The notes: generated by a model not told the origin, from the sequence alone. DNA of 64,000 nucleotides from Ignavibacterium sp. (GCA_032027145.1 JAVSMP010000001.1:648903-712902), one strand, 5' to 3'; counted from the first letter of the stretch, positions 16,901 through 26,406 are shown. Numbers and translations are program-made.

Positions 16901-18806
16901 TAACGCTGCTTCGCAAATCGGAGTATCAAATGCCACCATAAAAAACTGGATACGTCATAATTATTTAAAACCCTTTTATGAAGAAGGCTCAGCTTTATTT
17001 GCAGAGGAGGATGTTCTAAATTTACAAGAGAAAATAAAATCAGGCGAGATATACAGACTAAATACTCGTGCAAACAAGAGAAGCTCTGCTAAAAAATTTA
17101 TTCCAAAAGAATACAGTGAAATTGATAAATCAAATGAGTGGCTAACAACAATCACCAACTATGTTTCAGTTCATTCTTTAGAATTAGAGCCTGCTGTTTT
17201 TTATTTAGCTCTAAATGTATTGATTTCTGAAAAATTCATCCTCACAAATAATTTTTCGGAAATTTTGAGTTTTAACAAAGAGTATTTTAAGAATTCATAT
17301 CTGAAAAAAATTTTAAGAAGCTATTATTCAACTCTCCCTAATGTTTCAAAGAGTGAATTTTATACAAAACTTTTAGAATTCTATATCCCAACACAATCAG
17401 ATGTGTTGGGTCTTCTTTATCAATCAATTAAAAGCGAGGGCGATAAGGCAAAGCAAGGTTCCTATTATACACCCAAAAACATTGTTGATGATATTGTTAA
17501 AGAATATATTAAAAATGAATCAACAATTTTAGATCCGTGTTGTGGGACTGGTCAATTTTTATTGAATTTAAATGGTCTTATAAAAAATCCAGTACAGATT
17601 TACGGACTCGATATAGATAGAGTGGCTGTATTTATTTGTAAATTAAATTTAATTATGGCATACCCAGCACAAGAATTTGAACCTAACGTTTTTCACTTGG
17701 ATACTCTTTTAGAATTAAAAACCAATTCTCTTTTTAGTCAAAGTGATCTTCCGGATGGATTTGATTTAATAATAACAAATCCGCCTTGGGGTTTACATTT
17801 TCCGAGCGACAGCTTAAGCATGTTAAAATCTCTTTATCCTAAAATTATTTCATTAGAATCATTTTCATATTTTTTATTTAAAAGCATTGGATTGCTAAAA
17901 CCGAATGGGATTTTATCTTTTATTCTTCCCGAAGCTGTACTGAATATTAAAGTTCATAATGATATCCGTAAAGAAATTTTAAATAGCACAACTGTTTTGA
18001 AAATTGTAAAGTTGGGGCGTGTGTTCACAAATGTTTTTACCAATGTAATCAGACTTGATTTAAAAAAACAAAGCACAACAAATCATCCTGTTCAAATTAT
18101 TAATAAGATATCATTTACCATAGATCAGCAGCGCTTTCGAACAAATCCCGATTATATTTTTGATATTGAAACAAATAATGAGGATAGTCAAATAATCGAA
18201 AAGGTTTATAGGAAGCCTCATCATACATTAAAGAATAATGCTGAATGGGCTCTTGGGATTGTTACCGGAGATAACAAAAAATTTCTTAAAGATTCCATAA
18301 ATAATGGTTATGAAGAAATATATAGGGGTAAAGAAGTAAACAAATACATTCTTTCCAAGGCTTCTGATTTTATTTTATTTGAGCCGGGAAAATTTCAGCA
18401 AACTGCCCCGATTGAAAAATATCGGGCAAAAGAAAAATTGATTTACAGATTTATATCTGACAAACTTGTATTTGCCTATGACGATAAGCAAAAGCTTACT
18501 CTTAATAGCGCAAATATTCTTATTCCCACAATTACTAACTATCCGGTTAAAGTTGTTTTGGCGCTTTTTAATTCTTCTTTATATCAGTTTATTTATTCTA
18601 AAAAATTCAACACAATAAAAGTTTTGAGAGGAAATCTTGAAGAGCTGCCTTTGCCCATATTCAGTGAAAAGATTTACAACAAAATTGTTAAGCTTGTTGA
18701 TGAAATAATTTTGTCGGGAAAAACTAACGCTGAACTTGATTTACTAATATTTAAGTTATTAGATATTTCTGAATCTGAACAAAAATATATTTTAGCTTCC
18801 AAATAA
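16869..18806 (+). CDS. N6-adenine DNA methylase with N-terminal HTH
   Basis: A 645-residue protein. The N-terminus (about 5-60) is a MerR-like helix-turn-helix (TISNAASQIGVSNATIKNWI). The middle is a gamma-type amino methyltransferase with motif X-like GSYYTPKNIVDDIV, motif I DPCCGTGQFLL (about 220-230) and catalytic NPPWG (about 304). The C-terminal third (about 420-640) looks like a TaqI/type I-type target recognition region (LALFNSSLYQFIYSKKF, LRGNLEELPLP). It would methylate adenine in a specific site. No nuclease domain is seen in it, and no hsdR/hsdS lies beside it. It may be solitary or the remaining part of a restriction system. The G-poor, very AT-rich codon use suggests transfer. 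Confidence 0.85.
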   Translation: MKSGKKYLTISNAASQIGVSNATIKNWIRHNYLKPFYEEGSALFAEEDVLNLQEKIKSGEIYRLNTRANKRSSAKKFIPKEYSEIDKSNEWLTTITNYVSVHSLELEPAVFYLALNVLISEKFILTNNFSEILSFNKEYFKNSYLKKILRSYYSTLPNVSKSEFYTKLLEFYIPTQSDVLGLLYQSIKSEGDKAKQGSYYTPKNIVDDIVKEYIKNESTILDPCCGTGQFLLNLNGLIKNPVQIYGLDIDRVAVFICKLNLIMAYPAQEFEPNVFHLDTLLELKTNSLFSQSDLPDGFDLIITNPPWGLHFPSDSLSMLKSLYPKIISLESFSYFLFKSIGLLKPNGILSFILPEAVLNIKVHNDIRKEILNSTTVLKIVKLGRVFTNVFTNVIRLDLKKQSTTNHPVQIINKISFTIDQQRFRTNPDYIFDIETNNEDSQIIEKVYRKPHHTLKNNAEWALGIVTGDNKKFLKDSINNGYEEIYRGKEVNKYILSKASDFILFEPGKFQQTAPIEKYRAKEKLIYRFISDKLVFAYDDKQKLTLNSANILIPTITNYPVKVVLALFNSSLYQFIYSKKFNTIKVLRGNLEELPLPIFSEKIYNKIVKLVDEIILSGKTNAELDLLIFKLLDISESEQKYILASK

Positions 18807-18985
18807 TCTTTTAACTGGAGTTAAAATATCCAGCCGCTTTAACAACAAAATAATTAAACTATAAAAAATATTAGCTTGAGCGGGAATGACATTAGAGACA
18901 CTTTACCTATTTTTACATGTTACAAAATCAAAAAAAAGCAAAAGTGTAGTTTGCCTTAAAGGTTAACTACTCACTAAGGAGCAAA

Positions 18986-20671
18986 ATGAGCAGCGAACCT
19001 AATAAAATTATTTACTCAATGGTGGGAGTAAGTAAATTTTATAACAACAAACCTGTATTAAAAGATATTTACCTTTCATACTTCTACGGTGCAAAGATTG
19101 GAGTAATCGGCTTAAATGGATCGGGTAAATCATCACTGTTAAAAATTCTTGCCGGTGTTGACAAAAATTTTAATGGCGAAACTGTAGTATCTCTCGGATT
19201 TACTATCGGATATCTTGAACAGGAGCCTCAGCTTGATGATAATAAAACTGTCAAGGAAATTGTGCAGGAAGGTGTTCAGCTAGTAGTTGATTTGCTAAAA
19301 GAATATGATGAAATAAATGCAAAATTTGCTGAACCGATGGATGATAACGAAATGACAGCGCTGCTTGAAAAACAGGGCACCGTGCAGGAGAAACTTGAAG
19401 CAATGGGAGGATGGGACCTTGACGCAAGGCTTGAGATGGCAATGGATGCTTTACGCTGCCCTCCTTCTGAAACTTTATGTAAAGTTCTTTCCGGCGGCGA
19501 ACGAAGACGAGTTGCACTTTGCAGATTGCTTCTTCAAAAACCTGATATACTTTTACTTGATGAACCGACAAATCATCTCGACGCTGAAACAGTTGCCTGG
19601 CTTGAACAGCATTTACAAAAGTATGAAGGAACTGTAATTGCAGTAACTCACGATCGATATTTTCTTGATAATGTTGCCGGATGGATTCTTGAGCTTGACC
19701 GCGGCGAAGGAATTCCATGGAAGGGAAATTATTCATCCTGGCTAGAACAGAAACAAGAACGGCTGCGTGTTGAAGAAAAACAGGAAAGCCAGAGACAAAA
19801 AACTTTACAACGCGAACTTGATTGGATAAGAATGAGTCCAAAAGCACGTCACGCTAAATCAAAATCAAGAATTACAGCTTACGATAATCTTCTTAAAGAA
19901 GAAAAAGAGAAAGGACAAAAAGAGCTTGAGCTTTACATTCCGGTTGCAGAACGTTTAGGCGATATTGTAATCGAAATTGAAAATCTGAAAAAATCTTATG
20001 GAAATAATATTTTAATCGAAGACCTTACCTTTTCAATTCCGCCGGGTGCAGTTGTAGGAATTATCGGACCAAATGGTGCCGGTAAAACTACTTTGTTTAA
20101 AATGATAACCGGATCAGAAAAGCCGGACAGTGGAAATATTAAGATCGGCTCAACTGTAAAGATGTCTTATGTTGATCAATCAAGAGATGCACTTGATCCA
20201 GGAAAAAGTATCTGGCAATTAATCTCTAACGAAGAAGATACAATTATGCTCGGCAGCAGACAGGTTAATTCGCGCGCTTATGTTGCTCAGTTTAATTTTT
20301 CAGGTGCTGATCAGCAAAAAAAAGTTAGTATGCTCTCGGGTGGAGAAAGAAACCGCGTGCATCTCGCAATGATGTTAAAACAAGGGGCAAATGTTCTTCT
20401 GCTTGATGAACCAACAAACGATCTTGATGTAAATACTTTGCGTGCACTTGAAGAAGGAATTGAAAAGTTTGCAGGATGCGTTTTGGTGATAAGTCACGAC
20501 AGATGGTTTTTAGATAGAATAGCAACTCACATTTTGGCTTTCGAAAGTGAAAGCAAAGTGGTTTGGTTTGATGGCAACTACACCGAGTATGAAGAGAAAC
20601 GTAAAGAGCGTTTAGGCGTAGAAGCTGACCAGCCGCACAGAATTAAGTACCGGCATTTAACGAGGAGTTAA
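18986..20671 (+). CDS. ettA: energy-dependent translational throttle protein EttA
   Basis: A 561-residue ABC-F protein with two ATPase domains and no membrane segments. Domain 1 has Walker A GLNGSGKS (about 42-49), signature LSGGERRRVAL and LLLLDEPTNHLD. Domain 2 has GPNGAGKTTLF, LSGGERNRVHLA and LLLDEPTNDLD. The linker includes the WLEQKQERLRVEEKQESQRQKTLQRELDWIRMSPKARH-type helices, broken here at their start and end. EttA binds the ribosomal E site and couples translation initiation to ATP level. The match in length and motifs to EttA is close. AAGGAG lies before the ATG. The gene is monocistronic and followed by a palindromic repeat. Confidence 0.93.
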   Translation: MSSEPNKIIYSMVGVSKFYNNKPVLKDIYLSYFYGAKIGVIGLNGSGKSSLLKILAGVDKNFNGETVVSLGFTIGYLEQEPQLDDNKTVKEIVQEGVQLVVDLLKEYDEINAKFAEPMDDNEMTALLEKQGTVQEKLEAMGGWDLDARLEMAMDALRCPPSETLCKVLSGGERRRVALCRLLLQKPDILLLDEPTNHLDAETVAWLEQHLQKYEGTVIAVTHDRYFLDNVAGWILELDRGEGIPWKGNYSSWLEQKQERLRVEEKQESQRQKTLQRELDWIRMSPKARHAKSKSRITAYDNLLKEEKEKGQKELELYIPVAERLGDIVIEIENLKKSYGNNILIEDLTFSIPPGAVVGIIGPNGAGKTTLFKMITGSEKPDSGNIKIGSTVKMSYVDQSRDALDPGKSIWQLISNEEDTIMLGSRQVNSRAYVAQFNFSGADQQKKVSMLSGGERNRVHLAMMLKQGANVLLLDEPTNDLDVNTLRALEEGIEKFAGCVLVISHDRWFLDRIATHILAFESESKVVWFDGNYTEYEEKRKERLGVEADQPHRIKYRHLTRS

Positions 20672-20698
20672 GAGCACATAGACAATAGAACGCTGATG

Positions 20699-20764
20699 AC
20701 ACGGATAGCGCGGATTAATACAGATTAAATCCGCGAAGACCCGCGAAACCTGCGTTATCCGTGT
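20699..20764. repeat. ACACGGATA...TATCCGTGT palindromic repeat
   Basis: A 66-base unit with matching outer arms ACACGGATA/TATCCGTGT and inner CGCGGATT/AATCCGCG. It sits just after ettA and may act as its terminator stem. It belongs to the dispersed repeat class also seen at 28543. Confidence 0.6.
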
Positions 20765-20831
20765 TCTATAGGGATTAAAACTGATATATAATTAACAATT
20801 TACAAACAAACAGGAGAGGCTCAGGTACATC

Positions 20832-21458
20832 ATGAAAAAACTATTTTTTACATTACTCGCATTTGCTTTTATAATTGCTTGTTCTAAAACGGAAGAATCT
20901 AAACCAGAAGACGGTAATCAGCAAACAAGCATAAATCAAGAAGCTCCAAAACCCGTTGTTAAACAAAGATATGAGATTAAATCAGGTATAATTCTTTACA
21001 ATGCACCAATGGGTGCAAAGCAGGAATTGTATTTTGATGACTACGGCGCAAAGGAAGTTTTTATAACTTCTATCGATCTTGGTATCGCTAAATCAAAAAC
21101 TACTGAGATAAGAATTGATGGCTTCAATTATAAGTTTGAGGATGACAAAACCGAAGGTATAAAAACAAAATGGTTCACAAATGATTTTGATTATTCCAAG
21201 GCAGACAAAAGTTTGATGGAAGAATATAAAGTAAAAGAACTAGGTTCTGAAACCATTGACGGAAAGGAGTGTAAAAAGTACAGTGCTGAGTTTGGCAGCA
21301 CACCAATTACAACCTGGATTTGGAAAAATATTATGGTAAAATCAATTACTAATTTTAGCGGTAAGGATATGATTATCGAAGCAACCAAAATAGAGGAAAC
21401 ATCTGTTGATCCTAAAATGTTTGAATTACCATCAGGAGTAACTTTTAAGGAAATGTAA
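20832..21458 (+). CDS. lipoprotein of unknown function
   Basis: A 208-residue lipoprotein. MKKLFFTLLAFAFIIACSK is a lipoprotein signal with the lipobox IIAC, so Cys17 would be lipidated. A linker rich in Glu, Lys, Gln and Pro follows (about 18-45). The rest is beta-rich: KQRYEIKSGIILYNAPMGAKQELYFDDYG, then GKECKKYSAEFGSTPITTWIWKNI and FELPSGVTFKEM. The layout resembles periplasmic lipid- or ligand-binding beta proteins of the LolA-like/DUF4412 kind. That comparison is by pattern only. It has no operon partner. Confidence 0.75.
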   Translation: MKKLFFTLLAFAFIIACSKTEESKPEDGNQQTSINQEAPKPVVKQRYEIKSGIILYNAPMGAKQELYFDDYGAKEVFITSIDLGIAKSKTTEIRIDGFNYKFEDDKTEGIKTKWFTNDFDYSKADKSLMEEYKVKELGSETIDGKECKKYSAEFGSTPITTWIWKNIMVKSITNFSGKDMIIEATKIEETSVDPKMFELPSGVTFKEM

Positions 21459-21462
21459 TTCT

Positions 21463-21526
21463 GGCTTCGCGTCTTAGCGTCTTTGCGAGAAAAAATTCTT
21501 TCACGCAGAGACGCAAAGCCGCAGAG
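21463..21526. repeat. GCGTCTTTGCG...CGCAGAGACGC palindromic repeat
   Basis: A 64-base unit with inverted arms GCGTCTTTGCG and CGCAGAGACGC. It lies between the convergent lipoprotein gene and gatD, and could serve as a bidirectional terminator. This unit type is common in environmental Bacteroidota-group genomes. Confidence 0.6.
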
Positions 21527-21533
21527 ATAATTT

Positions 21534-22931
21534 TTATTTTCTATACTGCTTAATAAAATCTTCAACTTCAGGCAATCCACCCTGATATATTAAATAACCA
21601 TTGCTCGGTTCACGTTCGGTTATTTCTCCGGCAATAGGTGTTAACATTATTTCTTTTACTTTTTGCAGATCGTCTGTTTGCCCTAATGCCCAGCCGAGTT
21701 TTACAAATGCAACCTCGGGCAGCATATTTGCTGCAGGAATAACACCCAGTTCCATCATATCCCTTCCGGTATCATAAACATACATCTGCACGTAACCCCA
21801 AAGTGTTTGCACAGTCATATAAACAGCAACACCATTTTCTTTAGCTCGTTTCAATGCCGGATAAAGCGGCTTGTTAACATGTCCAAGTCCTGTGCCTGCT
21901 ATTACAATCCCCTTATAACCATTATCAATAAGTGAATCGATCATATCGGGTTTCATATTCGGATAATAGTAAACTATTGCAACCCTGTCATCAAACACTG
22001 CATTTACTTTAACACTGTTATCGTTTCTTCTCCTTTTATAATCCTCCCTTAGAGGTGTTATCTTTTCACGGCTAACAGTTGCAATCGGAATATCACCAAT
22101 CGTTCTAAAAGTTGAGCGATAACTTGAATGCATTTTTCTTACCCTTGTTCCGCGGTGAAGCAATCCATAAAGATCACTTGTGGGACCAAACATACAAACC
22201 ATAACTTCTGCAATATCACTTTTTGCAGCTGTTGTTACAGAATGAATCAGATTCAACGCTGCATCAGATGACGGGCGGTCGCTGGATCTTTGCGAACCGA
22301 CCATAACAATTGGAATCGGAGAATCCTGCACCATAAAAGATAAAACCGCAGCAGTATGATGCATTGTGTCAGTTCCGTGCCCGATCACAATTCCCTGAAC
22401 ACCTTTTTCAATTTCTCTTCCGATTGCTTCTGCCAGACCAATCCATTGCTCGGGTCCCATATTTTCACTAAAAACACCATAAAGTTTTTCTGTATCCAGA
22501 TTACATATATCTGCAAGTTCAGGAACTGAACCGTAAAGTTCGCCAGGAGAAAACGCAGGAATAACTGCACCGGTTCTGTAATCCAATCGTGATGCTATTG
22601 TTCCGCCTGTGCCAAGCAGTTTTACATTTGGTTTTTTAGGATCAAAAGGAAAATCCTTTTCAGGAATTTTATACTTAGCTTCTCTTCTTCCGAATATATT
22701 TATCTCTTTAATTTTTTCTGCTGCAATACCGATGTTATAACCAATCGGCATTTTTAAAACGATATGAAATTCATCAGCAGTTTCAGAGCGTGGCAGAACA
22801 AGTCCTTTATAATTTCCATCCTCAGTTATTATTTCGACATCACTCCAAACAGGAGAATTAAATTTATGCAAAGTGTTAAGTGCAGCTCCGCGGTATCCTT
22901 TAAAATCCTCTAAGTTTATTTCATCCATCAT
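21534..22931 (-). CDS. gatD: glutamyl-tRNA(Gln) amidotransferase subunit D
   Basis: A 465-residue GatD. A short N-terminal SH3-like part (about 1-80) precedes an L-asparaginase-type domain. The catalytic Thr is in LGTGGTIASRLDY (about 104-116), the second Thr-Asp in HGTDTMHHTA (about 186-195), and the QRSSDRPSSDAALNL segment follows. GatD frees ammonia from glutamine or asparagine and passes it to GatE to amidate Glu-tRNA(Gln). Plain bacterial asparaginases are about 330 residues and lack the N-terminal extension. The 4-base overlap with gatE upstream confirms the pair. GatDE is regarded as archaeal, so its presence in a bacterial chromosome is unusual. Confidence 0.9.
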   Translation of the reverse strand: MMDEINLEDFKGYRGAALNTLHKFNSPVWSDVEIITEDGNYKGLVLPRSETADEFHIVLKMPIGYNIGIAAEKIKEINIFGRREAKYKIPEKDFPFDPKKPNVKLLGTGGTIASRLDYRTGAVIPAFSPGELYGSVPELADICNLDTEKLYGVFSENMGPEQWIGLAEAIGREIEKGVQGIVIGHGTDTMHHTAAVLSFMVQDSPIPIVMVGSQRSSDRPSSDAALNLIHSVTTAAKSDIAEVMVCMFGPTSDLYGLLHRGTRVRKMHSSYRSTFRTIGDIPIATVSREKITPLREDYKRRRNDNSVKVNAVFDDRVAIVYYYPNMKPDMIDSLIDNGYKGIVIAGTGLGHVNKPLYPALKRAKENGVAVYMTVQTLWGYVQMYVYDTGRDMMELGVIPAANMLPEVAFVKLGWALGQTDDLQKVKEIMLTPIAGEITEREPSNGYLIYQGGLPEVEDFIKQYRK

Positions 22932-24847
22932 TTAACTCCTTTCGCAAAACCGATTCGCTGAGCAATATCTTTTGCAGAAACTTTACCTCGAAGTTTTTTC
23001 ATTATCATTCCCATCAATAATTTATTTTTCTTTTCCGGATTGATAATTTTCATTTTACTATAATCAGCTTGCGCTTTAACAATTGCATCATCAATCTCTT
23101 TGTCGCTAGCAGGATTAAGAACCACCTCAGCGGTAAATGTTCCAAGCTCGGCTACAGTTTTAAATGTTGTAAATAAACTATCTTCAGGAATTTTATTATC
23201 AGCCAGATTTTTGAGAACACTCTCAAACATATCTTCGTTAAGCCATTCAATTAAATATTCTGTCTTTTTTAATCTTTTAGGATATTGAATAAGAAGTACT
23301 GCTGCGGTTGTTGGATTCACCTTCCATTCATTTACTGCTTTTTTAAAAAGCTCTGCATACCGGGAAATTGATAGTTCTTCAATTGTCTCCTTTGGGATTC
23401 CGAGTTTATTATACCATTCAATTCTTTTCCAGAACTGTTCAGGTAACCATGCTTTAATTCTTTCCAGTCTTTCCTTAGTAATTTTCTTTGGGGGAAGATC
23501 TGTATCGGGATACATTCTATCGGCACCCGGAAGAATTCTCTCAAAGCCGTTTGTTCCATCACTTAAAGCCTGTCTTGTTTCAGATGGAATTCCGATTGTG
23601 GCTTCTTTAGCACGAATGATAATCTCATTAACTGCTGTTTTTGCATCTTCGTTACTGCCCCATACTATTACCATTGTATCATCATCATTAGCATTTGCAA
23701 ACTTTTTTATCTTCTGCCAATCTGAAGAAGTGATTGTATCGCTTTTGCTATCGGAGTGAATTATATTAGGAATATTTGTTAAGCAAGCAATAACCCTGAC
23801 ACGATCAGAAATTTCCTTAGAGAAATAAGTATCAGTTTGTGTCTGCCAATGCAGAAGATCCTTAAATCCCTTTAACACAACTGCACAAATTTTCATTCCA
23901 GTATCAACTGCATTTTTAAGTGGAGCGTAATTGACTTTTTTTAAGAGATTAGTAACATCAAAATCTTCAGCTTTAAATGTTTCATCAGTGATTCCTCTTT
24001 TTTTCAATTCCTCTCTTAACCTTAAAAGATTCCACTGTCTCATTGCTTCGTTGTATGTAAGAATTGGAATCATACTTATCTGCGAAACTCCTTTAATCTC
24101 AACACGAGTTCCACCCTCAACACTAACATTAACATCTTCACGTGCAGCACCCATTCCTCTGCGTACTTTGTGAGTGCTTCTTACCAGCTTACTGCATTGC
24201 CAGGCAACCTCAGCAGCTTCCTGCGGTGTTTTCATTGCTGGCTCTGTAACAGTTTCAATCAAAGGCATTCCCAATCTGTCAGTCAGGTAAACTCTTTCGT
24301 GTCCAATATCAGAAACTTCTCTGCAGGAATCTTCTTCTATCGACATCTGAACAATTCTGATTTTTCTATCTTTATACGGAATCCATCCGTCAAGTGCATA
24401 AATTGCTGTCCGCTGAAATCCTGTTGGTATGCTTCCATCCAGGTATTGTTTTCTTGCAATGTGAAGTTCATCTACAGTGTTACAGTTATAAAGAAGCCCA
24501 ATACCGATCGCAATATCCAATGCTTCTTCATTTATTAAGAATGGCGGAGTATCATCCATCTCGTAGGTACAAACTGTTTCCCGTTTAATATGATAGATAA
24601 TGTTTTTTTTTGTTTTAAATTCCATCAGTGCTGTGCCGTCATAAACTCCCATTTCAGAAAGCGTCGGACGCATGTGTCTTAATATTTCGGCATCATACTC
24701 TTTGCTGTACTTGCCAGCCGGGCAGCGGCAGAAAAGTTTTTTTTCCGTAAGAAGCTGCTGATGTATTTCAAGTCCGGATTTAAAGCCTATTGTTTTATAA
24801 TCGGCTTCGGTCATTTCATTGAAAGGTTTGAAAATATAATCATACAT
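22928..24847 (-). CDS. gatE: glutamyl-tRNA(Gln) amidotransferase subunit E
   Basis: A 639-residue GatE, the tRNA-binding and kinase subunit of the GatDE complex. The N-terminal half is GatB-like: GLEIHQQLLTEKKLFCRCP, PPFLINEEALDIAIGIGLLYNCN, RTAIYALDGWIPY, VEIKGVSQISMIP. An AspRS-like GAD insertion follows (about 290-420, including PGADRMYPDTDLPP further on). The tail is the YqeY-like helical domain (NPEKKNKLLMGMIMKKLRGKVSAKDIAQRI). Bacterial GatB is about 480 residues and has no GAD insertion, so length and architecture both point to GatE. Its stop overlaps the gatD start by 4 bases, giving a two-gene operon. Upstream is an IS element. Confidence 0.9.
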   Translation of the reverse strand: MYDYIFKPFNEMTEADYKTIGFKSGLEIHQQLLTEKKLFCRCPAGKYSKEYDAEILRHMRPTLSEMGVYDGTALMEFKTKKNIIYHIKRETVCTYEMDDTPPFLINEEALDIAIGIGLLYNCNTVDELHIARKQYLDGSIPTGFQRTAIYALDGWIPYKDRKIRIVQMSIEEDSCREVSDIGHERVYLTDRLGMPLIETVTEPAMKTPQEAAEVAWQCSKLVRSTHKVRRGMGAAREDVNVSVEGGTRVEIKGVSQISMIPILTYNEAMRQWNLLRLREELKKRGITDETFKAEDFDVTNLLKKVNYAPLKNAVDTGMKICAVVLKGFKDLLHWQTQTDTYFSKEISDRVRVIACLTNIPNIIHSDSKSDTITSSDWQKIKKFANANDDDTMVIVWGSNEDAKTAVNEIIIRAKEATIGIPSETRQALSDGTNGFERILPGADRMYPDTDLPPKKITKERLERIKAWLPEQFWKRIEWYNKLGIPKETIEELSISRYAELFKKAVNEWKVNPTTAAVLLIQYPKRLKKTEYLIEWLNEDMFESVLKNLADNKIPEDSLFTTFKTVAELGTFTAEVVLNPASDKEIDDAIVKAQADYSKMKIINPEKKNKLLMGMIMKKLRGKVSAKDIAQRIGFAKGVK

Positions 24848-25050
24848 AAGTAGGCTACAAAAATTTATAGTTGTTAATATGAAAAATAAGAAAAGTTTAT
24901 AGAAGTGAGAAAGTGACTTTTAAGGTTTAAATACAATTTAAATTTCTCTATATGTTCAACAATTTAACATTGATAATCCTATTAAAAGAAAGAATCGCAA
25001 CTAATTATAGAAATAAAATGAGTGGGTTGTTTTATGAAAGAAAAGCATAT

Positions 25051-26406
25051 CTGTCCAAAACGACAAAAAAGAAATCCCTCAAATAAAGGTGGTAAATTTG
25101 TTTTGACAATAAAAAACACCAAACTTTATCGAGGGATTGTAATGGTAAATGTAACACTTTTTAGTCAGATTTTACAAAAAATAAACAGAAACATTTTTGC
25201 AAGGGTAATAAAAGAATACTCAACAGATAAACATAATAAGGGAATAAATAGCTGGACGCATTTAGTAACGATGTTATTCGGTCAGTTTGCAAAATGTCAG
25301 TCAATAAGAGAAATAACAAATGGATTATTATCAATATCAGGTAATCTGAATCATTTGGGAATTCAAAGGAAATCACCTTCTAAATCATCTTTATCTTACA
25401 TAAATGCTACAAGAGACTGGCAGATGTTCAGGGAGTTATTCTTTTCACTGTATGAAGATTTTCAGAAGAGAGGTTATTTCCAAAGGAAAAAATTTAAGGG
25501 AATTAAGAAAAAAATATTTATGCTGGATAGTACAATAATCAGCGTATGTATAAAAGTATTCGATTGGGCAAAATATAAAAAAGAAAAAGGAGCCATAAAG
25601 CTTCATACGCTTCTAGATTATGATGGCTGTATGCCCAAATATGTGTATATGACCGATGGAAAGAAAGCAGATGTGAAACACGCAAATTATATGCTTTTAC
25701 CAGAGAGCTCAGTAATAGTTGCTGACAGAGCATACATAGACTTTAAGATGCTCTATCGGTGGATGAAAGAGAAAATAATATTTGTAATAAAACTAAAAGA
25801 TGCAATCAAATATGAACAAGTAAAAGAATTTCCTTTGCCGGAAGGAAAAGATGAGCATATACTTAAGGATGAAAAAATCAGGTTAACCGGTGTGGATACC
25901 AAAGACCATTATCCTGAGTGCTTAAGACGAGTGGTAGTATATTCCGAAACAGAAAAAGCAGATGTGGAGATAATAACAAACAATTTTTCTTGGACAGCAC
26001 AAACAATATCAGAGCTATATAAACAGCGATGGTCGATAGAAACATTCTTCAAAGAGCTTAAACAACACTTAAAAATCAAATCTTTTTTAGGAACAACTGA
26101 GAATGCGATGTGGATACAGATTTGGACAGCATTGATAACTTTGCTGCTGTTGAAATATCTAAAAGAGATATCCAAATATGGATGGAGTTTATCAAATTTA
26201 ATTGCTTTTCTAAGAATGAATTTGTTTGTAAAGATTTTATTAACTGAATGGCTTGATAATCCTTTTAAGCCGCCAGAGGATCTTTCTATGAAACTAAGAC
26301 AAGAAAATTTATTCTAAGAGGGGGATATTTGGGAAGTTATTTTATAATCTGTCCAAAAAAACTTATTAAGAAACCTTTTTCTCTTTTTCTAATTTATTTT
26401 GGACAG
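25051..26406 (+). mobile_element. IS4-family insertion sequence
   Basis: The element spans from CTGTCCAAAA at 25051 to the inverted TTTTGGACAG ending at 26406, giving 10-base terminal repeats. It encloses one transposase gene. A third CTGTCCAAAA copy, in the left orientation, lies at 26349 and makes the right end a hairpin. Flanks show no clear target duplication (ATAT on the left, CACTG on the right), so the exact ends, or a past rearrangement, are uncertain. Confidence 0.75.
25142..26317 (+). CDS. IS4-family transposase (DUF4372 type)
   Basis: A 391-residue transposase from the ATG at 25142, preceded by GAGGGA; the longer reading from 25022 runs through the IS left end and is rejected. An N-terminal DUF4372-type domain (about 1-75) is followed by the DDE core: first Asp in MLDSTIIS (about 128), second in VADRAYID (about 198) and Glu in YKQRWSIETFFKELKQHLK, which has the Y-x2-R-x3-E-x6-K signature of IS4. 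It cuts and pastes the element. The ORF is full length, so the copy could be active. Confidence 0.9.
   Translation: MVNVTLFSQILQKINRNIFARVIKEYSTDKHNKGINSWTHLVTMLFGQFAKCQSIREITNGLLSISGNLNHLGIQRKSPSKSSLSYINATRDWQMFRELFFSLYEDFQKRGYFQRKKFKGIKKKIFMLDSTIISVCIKVFDWAKYKKEKGAIKLHTLLDYDGCMPKYVYMTDGKKADVKHANYMLLPESSVIVADRAYIDFKMLYRWMKEKIIFVIKLKDAIKYEQVKEFPLPEGKDEHILKDEKIRLTGVDTKDHYPECLRRVVVYSETEKADVEIITNNFSWTAQTISELYKQRWSIETFFKELKQHLKIKSFLGTTENAMWIQIWTALITLLLLKYLKEISKYGWSLSNLIAFLRMNLFVKILLTEWLDNPFKPPEDLSMKLRQENLF

Noticed and set aside
19251-19847. 198-residue antisense ORF in ettA
   Set aside because: It lies wholly opposite the conserved ABC motifs and is a frame shadow of biased codon use.
21534-22931. 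plain L-asparaginase for the gatD product
   Set aside because: It is too long, has the GatD N-terminal extension, and overlaps gatE.
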